Assembly: GCA_964412845.1 (NCBI GenBank)
Contig: CAYPQM010000161.1
Location: 1 to 15,529, forward strand
Source: JAWWPY01 sp964412845
Lineage (GTDB): Bacteria > Actinomycetota > Actinomycetes > Streptosporangiales > Streptosporangiaceae
Reading direction: 5' to 3'
Length of the DNA stretch: 15,529 nucleotides
The translations under genes and the position numbers were made by a program. The notes below the pieces were generated by a model that saw nothing but the letters and a program-made list of their open reading frames with translations, did not search any database and was not told the DNA's origin. Positions 6,735-14,577 of the stretch are shown in pieces. The first letter of the stretch is position 1. The number at the start of each line of letters is the position of its first letter.

Positions 6735-6740
6735 GGGAGG
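6735..6740 (+). promoter_or_regulatory. Ribosome binding site favouring the start at 6749
   Basis: GGGAGG lies eight bases before GTG 6749. Other in-frame starts (TTG 6665, GTG 6692, GTG 6701) lack a comparable site, and the first two fall inside the promoter. Confidence 0.7.
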
Positions 6741-6748
6741 CATACCAG

Positions 6749-7303
6749 GTGGGTCAGAAGACCGTCAGGTTCAGCGACCTCAGCGGAGAGATCATCACCC
6801 AGGACGACGCGCTGGCGCGCATCGTGATCCACGAACACCCCGAACTCGGCGACAGCCCGGTCGAGATCGAGGTTCTCACCGAGGAAGCCAGGGCCATCGA
6901 GAAGTCAGCTCTCCGGGTGGCCGTGGTTGACCTCTTTCTCCCTGGCGATGACGAACCGCACCGAGTGGCCATGGATGTGGACTCGTTCGACAAGCTGGCC
7001 ACTGACAAGGCCATGAGCGAACTCCTGATCTCCGCCCGGCCGGCCAGGCGGAGTTCCAAGGCCGCCGCGGCCAGCCCGTCCCGCGCTGACCGGACCAACT
7101 ACGCCAGCCTGGAACATGCTGGCCGGCCGCATAAGGGCAGGATCACTGACGCCGAAAAGCAGTTCGTCAGCGAGCACTTCGACGAGATCAACGACCGGCT
7201 GGTGCAGCAGGGATTCCGGACCATCAGCCTGGAGGACGGCGAGCATGTCGAGCGCTACGGCCTGGCGGAGCTGGCCCAGGCCCGGAGCGTCCCGGCCGGC
7301 TAG
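6749..7303 (+). CDS. Conserved-looking protein of unknown function, putatively SOS-regulated
   Basis: The protein has 184 residues from GTG 6749 (28 residues shorter than the longest frame). Two well-packed regions are joined by a basic Ala/Ser/Arg linker (97-115). The N-terminal part (1-95) begins KTVRFSDLSGEII and contains HEHPELGDSPVEIEV (28-42) and VAMDVDSFDKL (73-83). The C-terminal part (116-172) has HAGRPHKGRITDAEKQFV (123-140) and EHFDEINDRL, ending in HVERYGL. It is soluble, with no signal peptide or membrane segment. I do not recognise a named family. A basic linker between two small domains would fit a nucleic-acid-associated protein, but this is only an inference. The LexA box upstream is the strongest clue to its role. 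It converges on the amidohydrolase gene with a 41-base gap and no clear terminator. Confidence 0.8.
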   Translation: MGQKTVRFSDLSGEIITQDDALARIVIHEHPELGDSPVEIEVLTEEARAIEKSALRVAVVDLFLPGDDEPHRVAMDVDSFDKLATDKAMSELLISARPARRSSKAAAASPSRADRTNYASLEHAGRPHKGRITDAEKQFVSEHFDEINDRLVQQGFRTISLEDGEHVERYGLAELAQARSVPAG

Positions 7304-7344
7304 CGGTGGCGCCGTGGCCGCCGCCGCGGGGCCTGGCCCGGAAG

Positions 7345-8418
7345 TCAGGCGATGCGGATGCCACCGGCGAAGACGGCTGCCGGGTGGGCGAGCACGGCCG
7401 GATCGTCGCGGGGATCGTTGTCATAGCTGACCAGGTCCGCGGGTTCGCCGTGCTGGATGCCGGCGGCGAACCCGAGGAACCGGCGGGCGGCCGTGCTGGC
7501 TGCGGCGAGTGCCGCCTGGGGCGGCAGCCCCAGGCCGGCCAGCAGCGCGACCTCGCGCGGGATGGTTCCGACCACGTCGGTTCCTGTCATGATCGTCACG
7601 CCGCGGCGGGCCGCGTCCGGCAGCAGGGAACTCAGCCGCTCGCGCAGTTCGTGGCGGCGCTTCCGCCGGTCAGGGTCGCTTCGGGTGAGGTCAGCGCCGA
7701 TCGTCGCGCACAGCGTCGGTGTCCACGCGCCGCCGCGCGCGGCCAGCGCTGACAGATCGGCCTCAGTCAGGGCGGTGCCATGCTCGACCGAGTCGATTCC
7801 CGCGTCGATCAGCCCGGTCACCTGCCGCGTCGTGGCGTGGGCGGCAACGCGGGCGCCGGCCGCGTGCACCGCCTGCACGAGACGGCGGACGTCGGCCAGC
7901 GGGTAGGTGGGCGCGGGATCCAGGGCTGCCTCGCCGGGGCGCAGGACGGGGAAGTCAGCGATCAGCTTGACCCAGCGTGCCCCAGCCGCCACTTCGGCCA
8001 GCGCCGCGCCGACCAGATCCGCCGCGGGGACCGGCGCGTACAAGCCGGGATAGTACTGGCCCGGAGGGGCGAGGAACCGGCCACAGGCCAGCAGCCCGGC
8101 CCCGTCCGGGGTCGGCAGCAGCCCCAGCGTGACGCTGCCCGGGCTGCCGGTGTCCCGGATCGCGGTCACCCCGGCGGAGCGGGCCCGCGCGGCATTGGCG
8201 CGCGCCGCCGCCGCGTCCAGCGCAACCGGCTGGCCATCGCCGGTTTGGCCAACACTCAGGTGGCAGTGCGCATCGACCAGGCCAGGAAGCACGAACCGCC
8301 CAGGCAGCAGCTCGGCTCCCGGCGCAGGCCGCGACGTCCAGCTGCCCGCGCCGCTGATCCCCGCGTCCACGGCATCCCCGCCGGGCAGCGCGGCCGCGCG
8401 CACCCGCCAAGCGGTCAC
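7345..8418 (-). CDS. Metal-dependent amidohydrolase, imidazolonepropionase/prolidase-like
   Basis: The protein has 357 residues from a GTG start. It is a member of the amidohydrolase superfamily, a TIM barrel with a small composite beta domain. Visible metal ligands are His51 and His53 in LVDAHCHL, Lys151 in WVKLIADF (the position of the carboxylated bridging lysine), His194 in AAHATT, His213 in SVEHGT and Asp281 in TGTDVVG. This set indicates a binuclear site and an active hydrolase. The family hydrolyses cyclic amides, dipeptides and related C-N bonds; the substrate is not readable. The N-terminal beta domain is short and the chain is somewhat smaller than usual. Its start overlaps the stop of the ABC ATPase gene as GTGA (8415-8418), so it is translationally coupled to the transporter and probably acts on the imported compound. 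It is the last gene of the operon. Confidence 0.85.
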   Translation of the reverse strand: MTAWRVRAAALPGGDAVDAGISGAGSWTSRPAPGAELLPGRFVLPGLVDAHCHLSVGQTGDGQPVALDAAAARANAARARSAGVTAIRDTGSPGSVTLGLLPTPDGAGLLACGRFLAPPGQYYPGLYAPVPAADLVGAALAEVAAGARWVKLIADFPVLRPGEAALDPAPTYPLADVRRLVQAVHAAGARVAAHATTRQVTGLIDAGIDSVEHGTALTEADLSALAARGGAWTPTLCATIGADLTRSDPDRRKRRHELRERLSSLLPDAARRGVTIMTGTDVVGTIPREVALLAGLGLPPQAALAAASTAARRFLGFAAGIQHGEPADLVSYDNDPRDDPAVLAHPAAVFAGGIRIA

Positions 8419-9593
8419 GAGACCGGCCCACCGCGGATGCTCTCGCCGCTGGCCCGGTCGAAGAAGTGCAGCGCATCAGTGTCCACCAGGACCCGGGCGA
8501 CGTCGCCCTCCTTGATGGCGGTCTTCGGGTTCATCCTGGCCACCATGGTCGCCAGCGAGCGCACGTCCTCCGCCTCGCCGCCGCTCAGGTGAGCGGCGGC
8601 GCCGATCGCGGCGTGCACCTGCACCTCCGAGCCGAGTTCCTCGCGGAGCTTCACCGGCAGATGGAGGATGGCCTGCGGGTCGGCGTTGTGGGCCAGTTCG
8701 GCGTCCGCCATGTTCTCCGGGCGGATGCCGAGCACCACGTCCCGGCCCAGATACTGGTCCAGGGCTGGGTGCTCGGCGACGACCTGCGGCGGGATGGCCA
8801 GCCGGTGGCTGCCGAATACCACCGCGGGGCCAGCGGACCGCTCGTCACGCTCCAGCCGGGCGTCGACCAGGTTCATCGCGGGCGAGCCGATGAAACCGGC
8901 CACGAACAGGTTGGCAGGCCTGGCGTACAGCTCCTGCGGGGTGGCGACCTGCTGCAGCACGCCGCCGTGGATCACCGCGACCCGGGTGCCGAGGGTCATC
9001 GCCTCCGTCTGGTCGTGCGTCACGTAGATGGTGGTTGTCCCGAGCGAGCGCTGGAGCTGGGCTATCTCAGCGCGCATCTGCACCCGCAGCTTGGCGTCGA
9101 GGTTCGACAGCGGCTCGTCCATCAGGAAGGCCCGGGGCTGCCGGACGATGGCGCGGCCCATCGCCACCCGCTGCCGCTGGCCGCCGGAGAGCTGCCGCGG
9201 CTTGCGCTCCAGGTACGGCTCAAGTTCCAGGATGCGCGCCGCCTCGGCCACCCGCTGCTTGATCTCCGCCTTGCCGACCTTGCGGTACTTCAGGCTGAAC
9301 GCCATGTTGTCGTAGACGGTCAGGTGCGGGTAGAGCGCATAGCTCTGGAAGACCATGGCTATGTCGCGGTGCCGCGGCTCCACATCGGTGACCGGCCGGT
9401 CGTCGATGTAGATGGCCCCCGCGGTGACTTCTTCCAGCCCGGCGATCATCCGCAGCGCGGTCGTCTTGCCGCACCCGGACGGCCCGACCAGCACCAGCAG
9501 TTCCCCGTCGTCCACGTGCAGGTCCAGCGACTGGACGGCGGTCGTCCCGTCGGGAAACTGCTTGGTCACCGCCTGGAGCACGATCCGCGACAT
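8415..9593 (-). CDS. Carbohydrate ABC transporter ATP-binding protein, MalK/UgpC/MsmX type
   Basis: The protein has 392 residues. All ATPase motifs are intact: Walker A GPSGCGKT (37-44), Q-loop Gln83, signature LSGGQ (135-139), Walker B LMDEP with Glu160, and switch His193. The C-terminal part (about 240-380) is the TOBE/MalK-type regulatory region, with the typical GIRPEN motif. The length matches MalK/UgpC subunits, which energise CUT1-type import of oligosaccharides, glycosides or glycerol phosphodiesters at the inner face of the membrane. It starts at ATG with a GGGGGAA ribosome site, 17 bases after the MalG-type permease, and overlaps the amidohydrolase start. Being inside the operon, it is probably dedicated rather than shared. 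Confidence 0.95.
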   Translation of the reverse strand: MSRIVLQAVTKQFPDGTTAVQSLDLHVDDGELLVLVGPSGCGKTTALRMIAGLEEVTAGAIYIDDRPVTDVEPRHRDIAMVFQSYALYPHLTVYDNMAFSLKYRKVGKAEIKQRVAEAARILELEPYLERKPRQLSGGQRQRVAMGRAIVRQPRAFLMDEPLSNLDAKLRVQMRAEIAQLQRSLGTTTIYVTHDQTEAMTLGTRVAVIHGGVLQQVATPQELYARPANLFVAGFIGSPAMNLVDARLERDERSAGPAVVFGSHRLAIPPQVVAEHPALDQYLGRDVVLGIRPENMADAELAHNADPQAILHLPVKLREELGSEVQVHAAIGAAAHLSGGEAEDVRSLATMVARMNPKTAIKEGDVARVLVDTDALHFFDRASGESIRGGPVS

Positions 9594-9610
9594 CTAACTT
9601 TCCCCCTGCC

Positions 9611-10489
9611 TCATTTGCCCATCCCGAGAGTGAGGCCCTTGACCAGGTGCCGCTGGAAGATGAGATACACACCGATCGCCGGAACGGCGCTGATCAGGGA
9701 ACCAGCCATCAGCACCGGGATGCTCGTGGTGCGCCCGGAGGACAGCGCCGCCAGCCCGACCGTGATCGTCCGGTCGTTCGTCGGCAGGAAAAGCAGCCCG
9801 ACCAGCAGGTCGTCCCAGATCTGGATGAACTGCAGCACCGTGATGGTGGCGATGGCCGGCAGCGACAGCGGGAGCGCGATCTGCAGGAAGGTGCGTTCAT
9901 AGCTGAGGCCGTCCATGACCGCGGCCTCGATCAGCTCGTCGGAGATGCCGCGGTAGTAGGTGGCCATCAGGAAGGTGGCGAACGGCGTGCCCAGGGCGGC
10001 GTACACCAGCACGGCCCCGGTGTAGGAGCTGACCAGGTTGAACTTCGCCATGTTCACGTATTCCGGGATGATGATCGACTGCAGCGGGACCATCAGCGCG
10101 GCGACCACGAGCAGGAAGACGGTCCCGCTGCCGCGGTAGCGGAGTTTGGCGAACGCGAAGCCCGAGCTGGTGGAGACGACCAGGATGATGACGATCGCGG
10201 CGGCGCAGACGATCGTGGAATTGAGCAGTTCGCTGCCGACCGGCAGGTTCTGGAAGAGCTGTGTCCAGCCGGCCACCGAATGGCCGTGCTGCTGGTCGTA
10301 CTGGGTCTGGTTCCGGAACGCATTGTTCAGCAGGTAATAAAACGGATACAACATCACGAGCGCGACCACGACCATGAGCAGGAACACCGGCCCGGTGGTC
10401 AGCCGCTGGCGCGACCGGGCGGACGGCAGCGGCGGCCCGGTCGGGGCCGGCCGGGCCGGCCGGGCTGGGTCCACGGGTGCGGCCGCCAC
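9611..10489 (-). CDS. Carbohydrate ABC transporter permease, MalG type
   Basis: The protein has 292 residues from a GTG start. A Pro/Ala/Arg-rich cytoplasmic N-terminus precedes six membrane segments, the first at about 35-54. The EAA loop that contacts the ATPase is seen at 188-212 (EAAVMDGLSYERTFLQIALP). The C-terminus ends LVKGLTLGMGK, typical of the MalG/UgpE branch of CUT1 transporters. An AGGAGG ribosome site (10500-10505) lies inside the end of the preceding permease gene, from which it is separated by two bases. It forms a heterodimer with that permease (family knowledge). Confidence 0.93.
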   Translation of the reverse strand: MAAAPVDPARPARPAPTGPPLPSARSRQRLTTGPVFLLMVVVALVMLYPFYYLLNNAFRNQTQYDQQHGHSVAGWTQLFQNLPVGSELLNSTIVCAAAIVIILVVSTSSGFAFAKLRYRGSGTVFLLVVAALMVPLQSIIIPEYVNMAKFNLVSSYTGAVLVYAALGTPFATFLMATYYRGISDELIEAAVMDGLSYERTFLQIALPLSLPAIATITVLQFIQIWDDLLVGLLFLPTNDRTITVGLAALSSGRTTSIPVLMAGSLISAVPAIGVYLIFQRHLVKGLTLGMGK

Positions 10490-10491
10490 CG

Positions 10492-11379
10492 TTACGAGCC
10501 CTCCTCATCCGCTGGCTTGATCAGGCGGAGCTGGACCAGCCCGACGAAGATCATGATCACGAACAGGATGATCCCGTACAGCGCGCCGGTCCCGAACTGA
10601 CCCTGGGCGAAGCCGGTCTGGTAGACGAAGAACTCCAGCGTGGTGGTGCCCAGGCCGGGGCCGCCGCCGGTCATCACGAAGATCAGGCTGAACAGCGCGG
10701 AGAACGCGCTGATGACCGTGATCACGAAAGCGAACTGGATGAACCGGGTGAGCAGCGGCAGCGTCACCCGGACAAAGATCTGGCGGCGGGCCAGCCCGTC
10801 CACCCGCGCCGCCTCGATCAGGGTCGGGTCCAGCGTGGCCATGCCGGTCAGGAAGATAATGGTGTTGGTGCCGAGCATCGACCAGACGAACGTGATGGCC
10901 AGCGCCGCCAGGGCACTGTGCGAGCCGGCCAGCATGTCGGTCGCCGTCGAGCCGAGCCCCAGGTCCGCGAGCAGCTTGTTCAGCGTGCCGTCCGCGGCGA
11001 AGAACTGCAGCGCCACCATGCCGATGACCACCCAGGACACCGCGGTCGGCAGGAAGTACACGGACCGGAAGAACCGCCAGCCGCGGACATGCTCGTTGAG
11101 CAGCGCGGCGATGCCCAGCGGGATCCCGAGCGCGAACGGGATGCACAGCAGCAGCAGGGCGTTGTTCTCCAGCACCCGCCAGAAGATCGGGTCGCTCAGC
11201 GCGGTGGAATACGTGCTCGGCCCGATCCAGGTCGACGTCAGGCCGTTCCAGCTGGTCATCGAGTAATAGATGGCCTGGCCGATCGGCACGCCGAGAAAGG
11301 CGATCACCAGGGCCACCGCGGGCAGGGACAGCAGGATGCCAGCGCGCCTGCGGCGCCTGGTGAGCCTGCTCGCAGCCAC
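10492..11379 (-). CDS. Carbohydrate ABC transporter permease, MalF/UgpA type
   Basis: The protein has 295 residues from GTG 11379, chosen because CTCTCCT on the plus strand (AGGAGAG on the gene strand) lies six bases upstream. A longer frame to 11442 would start inside the intercistronic hairpin. A basic N-terminus (RLTRRRRRAG) precedes six membrane segments. The EAA loop is at 189-210 (EAARVDGLARRQIFVRVTLPLL), and the MTGGGPGLGTTTLEFFVYQTGF segment (236-257) is typical of MalF/UgpA-type partners. It pairs with the downstream MalG-type subunit. Its translation may be tuned by the hairpin just upstream. Confidence 0.93.
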   Translation of the reverse strand: MAASRLTRRRRRAGILLSLPAVALVIAFLGVPIGQAIYYSMTSWNGLTSTWIGPSTYSTALSDPIFWRVLENNALLLLCIPFALGIPLGIAALLNEHVRGWRFFRSVYFLPTAVSWVVIGMVALQFFAADGTLNKLLADLGLGSTATDMLAGSHSALAALAITFVWSMLGTNTIIFLTGMATLDPTLIEAARVDGLARRQIFVRVTLPLLTRFIQFAFVITVISAFSALFSLIFVMTGGGPGLGTTTLEFFVYQTGFAQGQFGTGALYGIILFVIMIFVGLVQLRLIKPADEEGS

Positions 11380-11385
11380 CGGATG

Positions 11386-11392
11386 CTCTCCT
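11386..11392 (-). promoter_or_regulatory. Ribosome binding site for the MalF-type permease, close to a hairpin
   Basis: AGGAGAG on the minus strand lies six bases before GTG 11379 and ten bases after the stable hairpin 11403-11442. It decides the start of the permease against an in-frame GTG at 11442. Confidence 0.75.
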
Positions 11393-11402
11393 GACCGTGC
11401 TG

Positions 11403-11442
11403 GTGGTCTCCGGCGGCGGGTCGCCCCGCCGCCGGAGACCAC
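11403..11442 (-). terminator. Intercistronic 18-bp perfect hairpin with a GCGA tetraloop
   Basis: The arms 11403-11420 and 11425-11442 are exact 18-bp reverse complements with a four-base loop. Read on the transcribed minus strand the loop is GCGA, a GNRA tetraloop, which makes the RNA stem very stable. It lies 15 bases after the binding-protein stop codon and 10 bases before the permease ribosome site. No T tract follows. It probably acts as a partial terminator or as a block to 3' decay, so that more binding protein than permease is made, as known for malE-malF and similar operons. Confidence 0.8.
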
Positions 11443-11457
11443 GATCGTAGTGACCAG

Positions 11458-12759
11458 TTACGGGAAGGTGTTGCCCCGCTGGGTCGAGGGCAGCTGGTTG
11501 TGGGTCTCAGCCAGGTTCTGCAATGCCGCCTGGACCGACTGGGTGCCGTTGAGCACGGAGGGCAGGAACTTCTGCCCAGCGCTGACGATGTTCGCCTGCA
11601 CCACGTTGTCCAGCATCGGGAACACGGTCAGGTGATCGCTGGCGACGAAGTTCAGCATCTGCTGGTTCACCGGGTTGCTCGTGGTCGTGCCGGTGATCGC
11701 CGGGATGAGGCCGGCCGCGTTGATGATGCGCGCCGCCGCCGGGGTGGTCATGTACGACAGGAACTCGGCATCCTGCGCCGGGTGCTTGGAGTAGGACATC
11801 TCGGAGAGGCCGTCGCCGGCGTAGTCGACCACGCCCTTGATCGGGGAGGTGGAGAACGGCGGGACGAAGGCAGCTACCTTGCTGCCCAGCGCGCTGGTGA
11901 ACTTCTGGGTGTCCCAGGTGCCGTCGACCATCATCGCGGCCTTGCCCGACTCGAACTGGCCGAGATTGTTCGTGTTGGTCACCACGTCTTTGTTGGTGCA
12001 GCCGGAGCTGTGCAGCTTGGTCCAGTTGCCCAGCTGAGCCGCCACGGCGGGCGAGGTCCACGGGATCTGCCCGCTGTACAGGCCCTGCCACTGCGACACC
12101 GAGTAGGCGCCGATCATCATGTAGCTCATGTCGTACCACGGGTAGAACGTGGCGCCGAGCGGCTGGCCGCCGTTGCCGTAGACCATCGGCGTATAGCCGG
12201 CCTTCTTGAGCTTCGTGCACGCGGCGTACAACTGGTTCCAGTCGGTCGGCACCGAGGTGACGCCGGCCTTGGCGAAATCGCTTTTGTTGTAGAAGCCGAT
12301 ATAGAACTGGTTCTCCAGCGGGATGACATACGGCCCGTTACTGGCGTTGAAGCTGTCGCTGGTCCACTTCAGCGCGTTCGGGTCGATCCTGGCCAGGTCC
12401 GACGCCGGGACCTGGCCTTTGAGGTTCTTCAGGAAGCTCTTGTACTGCAGCGTGAACAGCCCGGTCCACATGACGGCCAGGTCGGGGCCGTTCTTGGGGA
12501 TCGCGGCCGCCTGCAGCTGCGCGAAGTAGTTGCTGGCCGGCTGGCTGACCACGGTCACCGTGATATTCGGGTGCAGCTTCTCAAAGGCCTTGGCCAGGTT
12601 GTTCAGCGCCGTGGCGTTCTGCTCCGTGCCGTAGTTATGCCAGATAGTGATCGTGACCGGGCTCGCGGCGGTCCCGCCACTGCCACTGCTGCTACTCCCG
12701 CAGCCAGCAGCAAGCAGCGCCGTGGCCGCCGCGGCTGCGGCCAGCTTCCATCGCCTCAT
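11458..12759 (-). CDS. Extracellular solute-binding lipoprotein of a carbohydrate ABC transporter
   Basis: The protein has 433 residues. The lipoprotein signal peptide MRRWKLAAAAAATALLAAGC ends at lipobox Cys20, followed by a Ser/Gly linker. The mature part fits the family 1 (MalE-like) solute-binding fold. It shows VTITIWHNYGTEQ (35-47), AFEKLHPNITVTVV, GPDLAVMWTG (91-100), GFYNKSDFAKAGV (154-166), and a GKAAMMVDGTW motif typical of the second lobe. Abundant Trp/Tyr/Phe residues fit a sugar-stacking site, but the ligand is not determined. The ATG has AAAGGAGA (12765-12772) five bases upstream. It is the first transport gene of the operon and sits 70 bases after the dehydratase, so an extra promoter there is possible. 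Confidence 0.93.
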   Translation of the reverse strand: MRRWKLAAAAAATALLAAGCGSSSSGSGGTAASPVTITIWHNYGTEQNATALNNLAKAFEKLHPNITVTVVSQPASNYFAQLQAAAIPKNGPDLAVMWTGLFTLQYKSFLKNLKGQVPASDLARIDPNALKWTSDSFNASNGPYVIPLENQFYIGFYNKSDFAKAGVTSVPTDWNQLYAACTKLKKAGYTPMVYGNGGQPLGATFYPWYDMSYMMIGAYSVSQWQGLYSGQIPWTSPAVAAQLGNWTKLHSSGCTNKDVVTNTNNLGQFESGKAAMMVDGTWDTQKFTSALGSKVAAFVPPFSTSPIKGVVDYAGDGLSEMSYSKHPAQDAEFLSYMTTPAAARIINAAGLIPAITGTTTSNPVNQQMLNFVASDHLTVFPMLDNVVQANIVSAGQKFLPSVLNGTQSVQAALQNLAETHNQLPSTQRGNTFP

Positions 12760-12772
12760 GGCTGTCTCCTTT

Positions 12773-12814
12773 CTTGTGTGCTTTCCTGCCGGTCTTGTGG
12801 GCTTTCCTGCCGGT
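12773..12814. repeat. Tandem 21-bp direct repeat between dehydratase and binding-protein genes
   Basis: Units 12773-12793 and 12794-12814 are adjacent and differ at one position (T or G at base 7). Each contains GCTTTCCTGCCGGT. On the transcribed minus strand each unit reads GCAGGAAAGC, a ribosome-site-like stretch, just before the true site at 12765-12772. It may be an operator pair, a standby ribosome platform, or simple slippage. Confidence 0.7.
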
Positions 12815-12829
12815 CAGTCATCGGCCCGG

Positions 12830-14575
12830 TCAGGAGCGCCCCACGACCGGTTCGACAAATTTCTGTTCTGCTGGCGTCGGTGCCCGGAGAAAGTCGAGAT
12901 CGCATCCGTCCGGCGCCTGCAGCACGTGCCGGGCGTACAGGGCGGGCCAGCCACGCAGGTGCACGGGCGGCGGCGGGGTGAACGCGGCGCGGCGGCGGGC
13001 CAGTTCCGCCGCGGGTACTTCGAGGTCCAGCGAGCCGGCCGGCACGTCCACGGCGATCGTGTCACCGTCCCGGACCAGGCCGAGCGGTCCCCCGATGGCC
13101 GCCTCCGGGGCCACGTGCAGCAGCACGGTCCCGAAGCTGGTGCCGCTCATCCGGGCATCTGTCACCCGGACCATGTCGGTGATCCCGGCCCGCATCAGCC
13201 GGGCCGGGATCGGGATCATGCCCCACTCCGGCATGCCCGGGACGCCGACCGGCCCGCAGCCGGCCAGGACCAGCACGCTGCGTGAGGTCACCGGCAGGTC
13301 CGGGTCGTCGATCCGGGCCAGCATGTCGTCGTAACCGCGGAACACCACGGCGGGACCGCGGTGCCGCAGCAGTTCCGGCGAGGCAGCCGAGGTCTTGATG
13401 ACCGCGCCGTCCGGCGCCAGCGAGCCGTGCACGACGCCGAATGCGCCACCATGGCGCAGCGGCGTGGCGGCGGTCCTGATCGCGCCGGTCGGCGCCGCGG
13501 CGCCGTCGGCGACCTCGCCGATGGTCGGCCCGGCGACGGTCAGTGCGTCACGCCGCAGCAGGCCGGAGAGCTCGCGAAGCAGCGAAGGCACCCCGCCGCC
13601 CGCGTCAAAGTCCTGCATCAGGCCTGACCCGGACGGCTCGACATCGGCGAGGACGGGCACCGTCGCCCCGATCCGGCGGATGTCGGCGAGCGGGAACGGC
13701 ACGCCGACCCGCCCGGCGAGCGCGGCCAGATGGATCACCGCGTTGGTGGAGCCACCGATCGCGTGCAGGGCGACGACGGCGTTGCCGAACGACGCCGGGG
13801 TCAGGATCGCGGCCGGCCGCCGGTTGCCGGTCACGGCGGCGACCGCCGCCCGGCCGGCTCGCGTCGCGGCGGCGGCCGAGCGGGGGTCACCGGCCGGGAT
13901 CGAACTCGATCCCGGGATCATCAGGCCGAGCACCTCACACAGCACCGCCATGGTGGACGCGGTCCCCATCGTGTTGCACGCACCTACCCCGCAGCTCAGG
14001 CAGTTCTCCAGGTCGCGCCAGCCGGCATCGTCGAGCCGCCCGGCGCGCCGCTCGTCCCAGAGCCGCCACAGCGCCGTGCCCGTCCCGATCCGGCCGCCGC
14101 GGAAGCTGACCACCGGCCGGGCGCCGCCGGTGACCAGGACGGTGGGGATGTTCGCGCTGACCGCGCCCATCACCGCGCCGGGAACGCTCTTGTCGCAGTT
14201 GGCCAGGAGCACGATCCCGTCCAGCGGGTTGGCGCGGATCATCTCCTCGATCTCGATCGCCAGCAGGTTCCGGTACAGCATGGCGCTCGGCTTCATCAGG
14301 TCCTCGCCGAGCGAGATGGTGGGGAACTCCACGCCGACGCCACCGGCCTGCTCAATCCCCGCCCTGACCGCGCCGACCAGGTCGTTCAGCGGCAGGTTGC
14401 ACGGGTTGAGCTGGCTGGCGGAGTTGGCGATCCCGATGATCGGCCGGGCCGCCGCCGCGTCGATGCGCACTCCGGCCGAGGTGAGCGCGACGCGGTGCGC
14501 CATGGCCACCTCGTCGTCGCCCGCCAGCCAGGCCCGGCTGCGCAGCGCGGCGGTCGCTGGGGTCTCCGGGGGCAT
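12830..14575 (-). CDS. IlvD/Edd family dehydratase, probable sugar-acid (pentonate/hexonate) dehydratase
   Basis: The protein has 581 residues from ATG 14575; GGAG lies eight bases upstream and the preceding gene ends two bases away. Iron-sulfur ligands are visible as Cys59 in LNPCN, Cys127 in ANCDKSVPG and Cys200 in CGVGACNTMGTASTM. Lys129 is the position of the carboxylated, Mg-binding lysine. The C-terminal motif RMSGTSFGT (475-483) carries the Ser477-x-Thr479 pair typical of the sugar-acid branch, where the branched-chain enzyme IlvD differs. GEDLMKPSAMLYRNL and the WRLWDERRAGR segment also fit the aldonate dehydratase group. The expected reaction is dehydration of an aldonate to a 2-keto-3-deoxy acid in the cytoplasm. 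Its place next to a sugar importer supports a catabolic role. Arabinonate, xylonate and other aldonates cannot be told apart from the sequence alone. Confidence 0.88.
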   Translation of the reverse strand: MPPETPATAALRSRAWLAGDDEVAMAHRVALTSAGVRIDAAAARPIIGIANSASQLNPCNLPLNDLVGAVRAGIEQAGGVGVEFPTISLGEDLMKPSAMLYRNLLAIEIEEMIRANPLDGIVLLANCDKSVPGAVMGAVSANIPTVLVTGGARPVVSFRGGRIGTGTALWRLWDERRAGRLDDAGWRDLENCLSCGVGACNTMGTASTMAVLCEVLGLMIPGSSSIPAGDPRSAAAATRAGRAAVAAVTGNRRPAAILTPASFGNAVVALHAIGGSTNAVIHLAALAGRVGVPFPLADIRRIGATVPVLADVEPSGSGLMQDFDAGGGVPSLLRELSGLLRRDALTVAGPTIGEVADGAAAPTGAIRTAATPLRHGGAFGVVHGSLAPDGAVIKTSAASPELLRHRGPAVVFRGYDDMLARIDDPDLPVTSRSVLVLAGCGPVGVPGMPEWGMIPIPARLMRAGITDMVRVTDARMSGTSFGTVLLHVAPEAAIGGPLGLVRDGDTIAVDVPAGSLDLEVPAAELARRRAAFTPPPPVHLRGWPALYARHVLQAPDGCDLDFLRAPTPAEQKFVEPVVGRS

Positions 14576-14577
14576 CG

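Larger units (their letters stand above)
6523..6748. other. Intergenic region with a short repeat, a mini-ORF and an SOS-type promoter
   Basis: These 226 bases start with CCGGTTGG repeated at 6523-6530 and 6531-6538. A 12-codon frame (MPIISLHRLADQ, 6572-6610) follows with GAGGAAAGGA upstream, which may be a decayed gene start or chance. The octamer GTATCGAA occurs at 6628-6635 and again at 6650-6657, 22 bases apart. The LexA box and -35 described separately lie near the right end. Confidence 0.5.

Noticed and set aside
7304..7344. Terminator between the convergent genes
   Set aside because: The stretch is GC-rich, but I could not find a stem of convincing length.
8466..9902. Plus-strand frame of 478 residues
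   Set aside because: It is antisense to the ABC ATPase with all motifs intact, and its His/Arg/Asp-rich composition marks it as a shadow.
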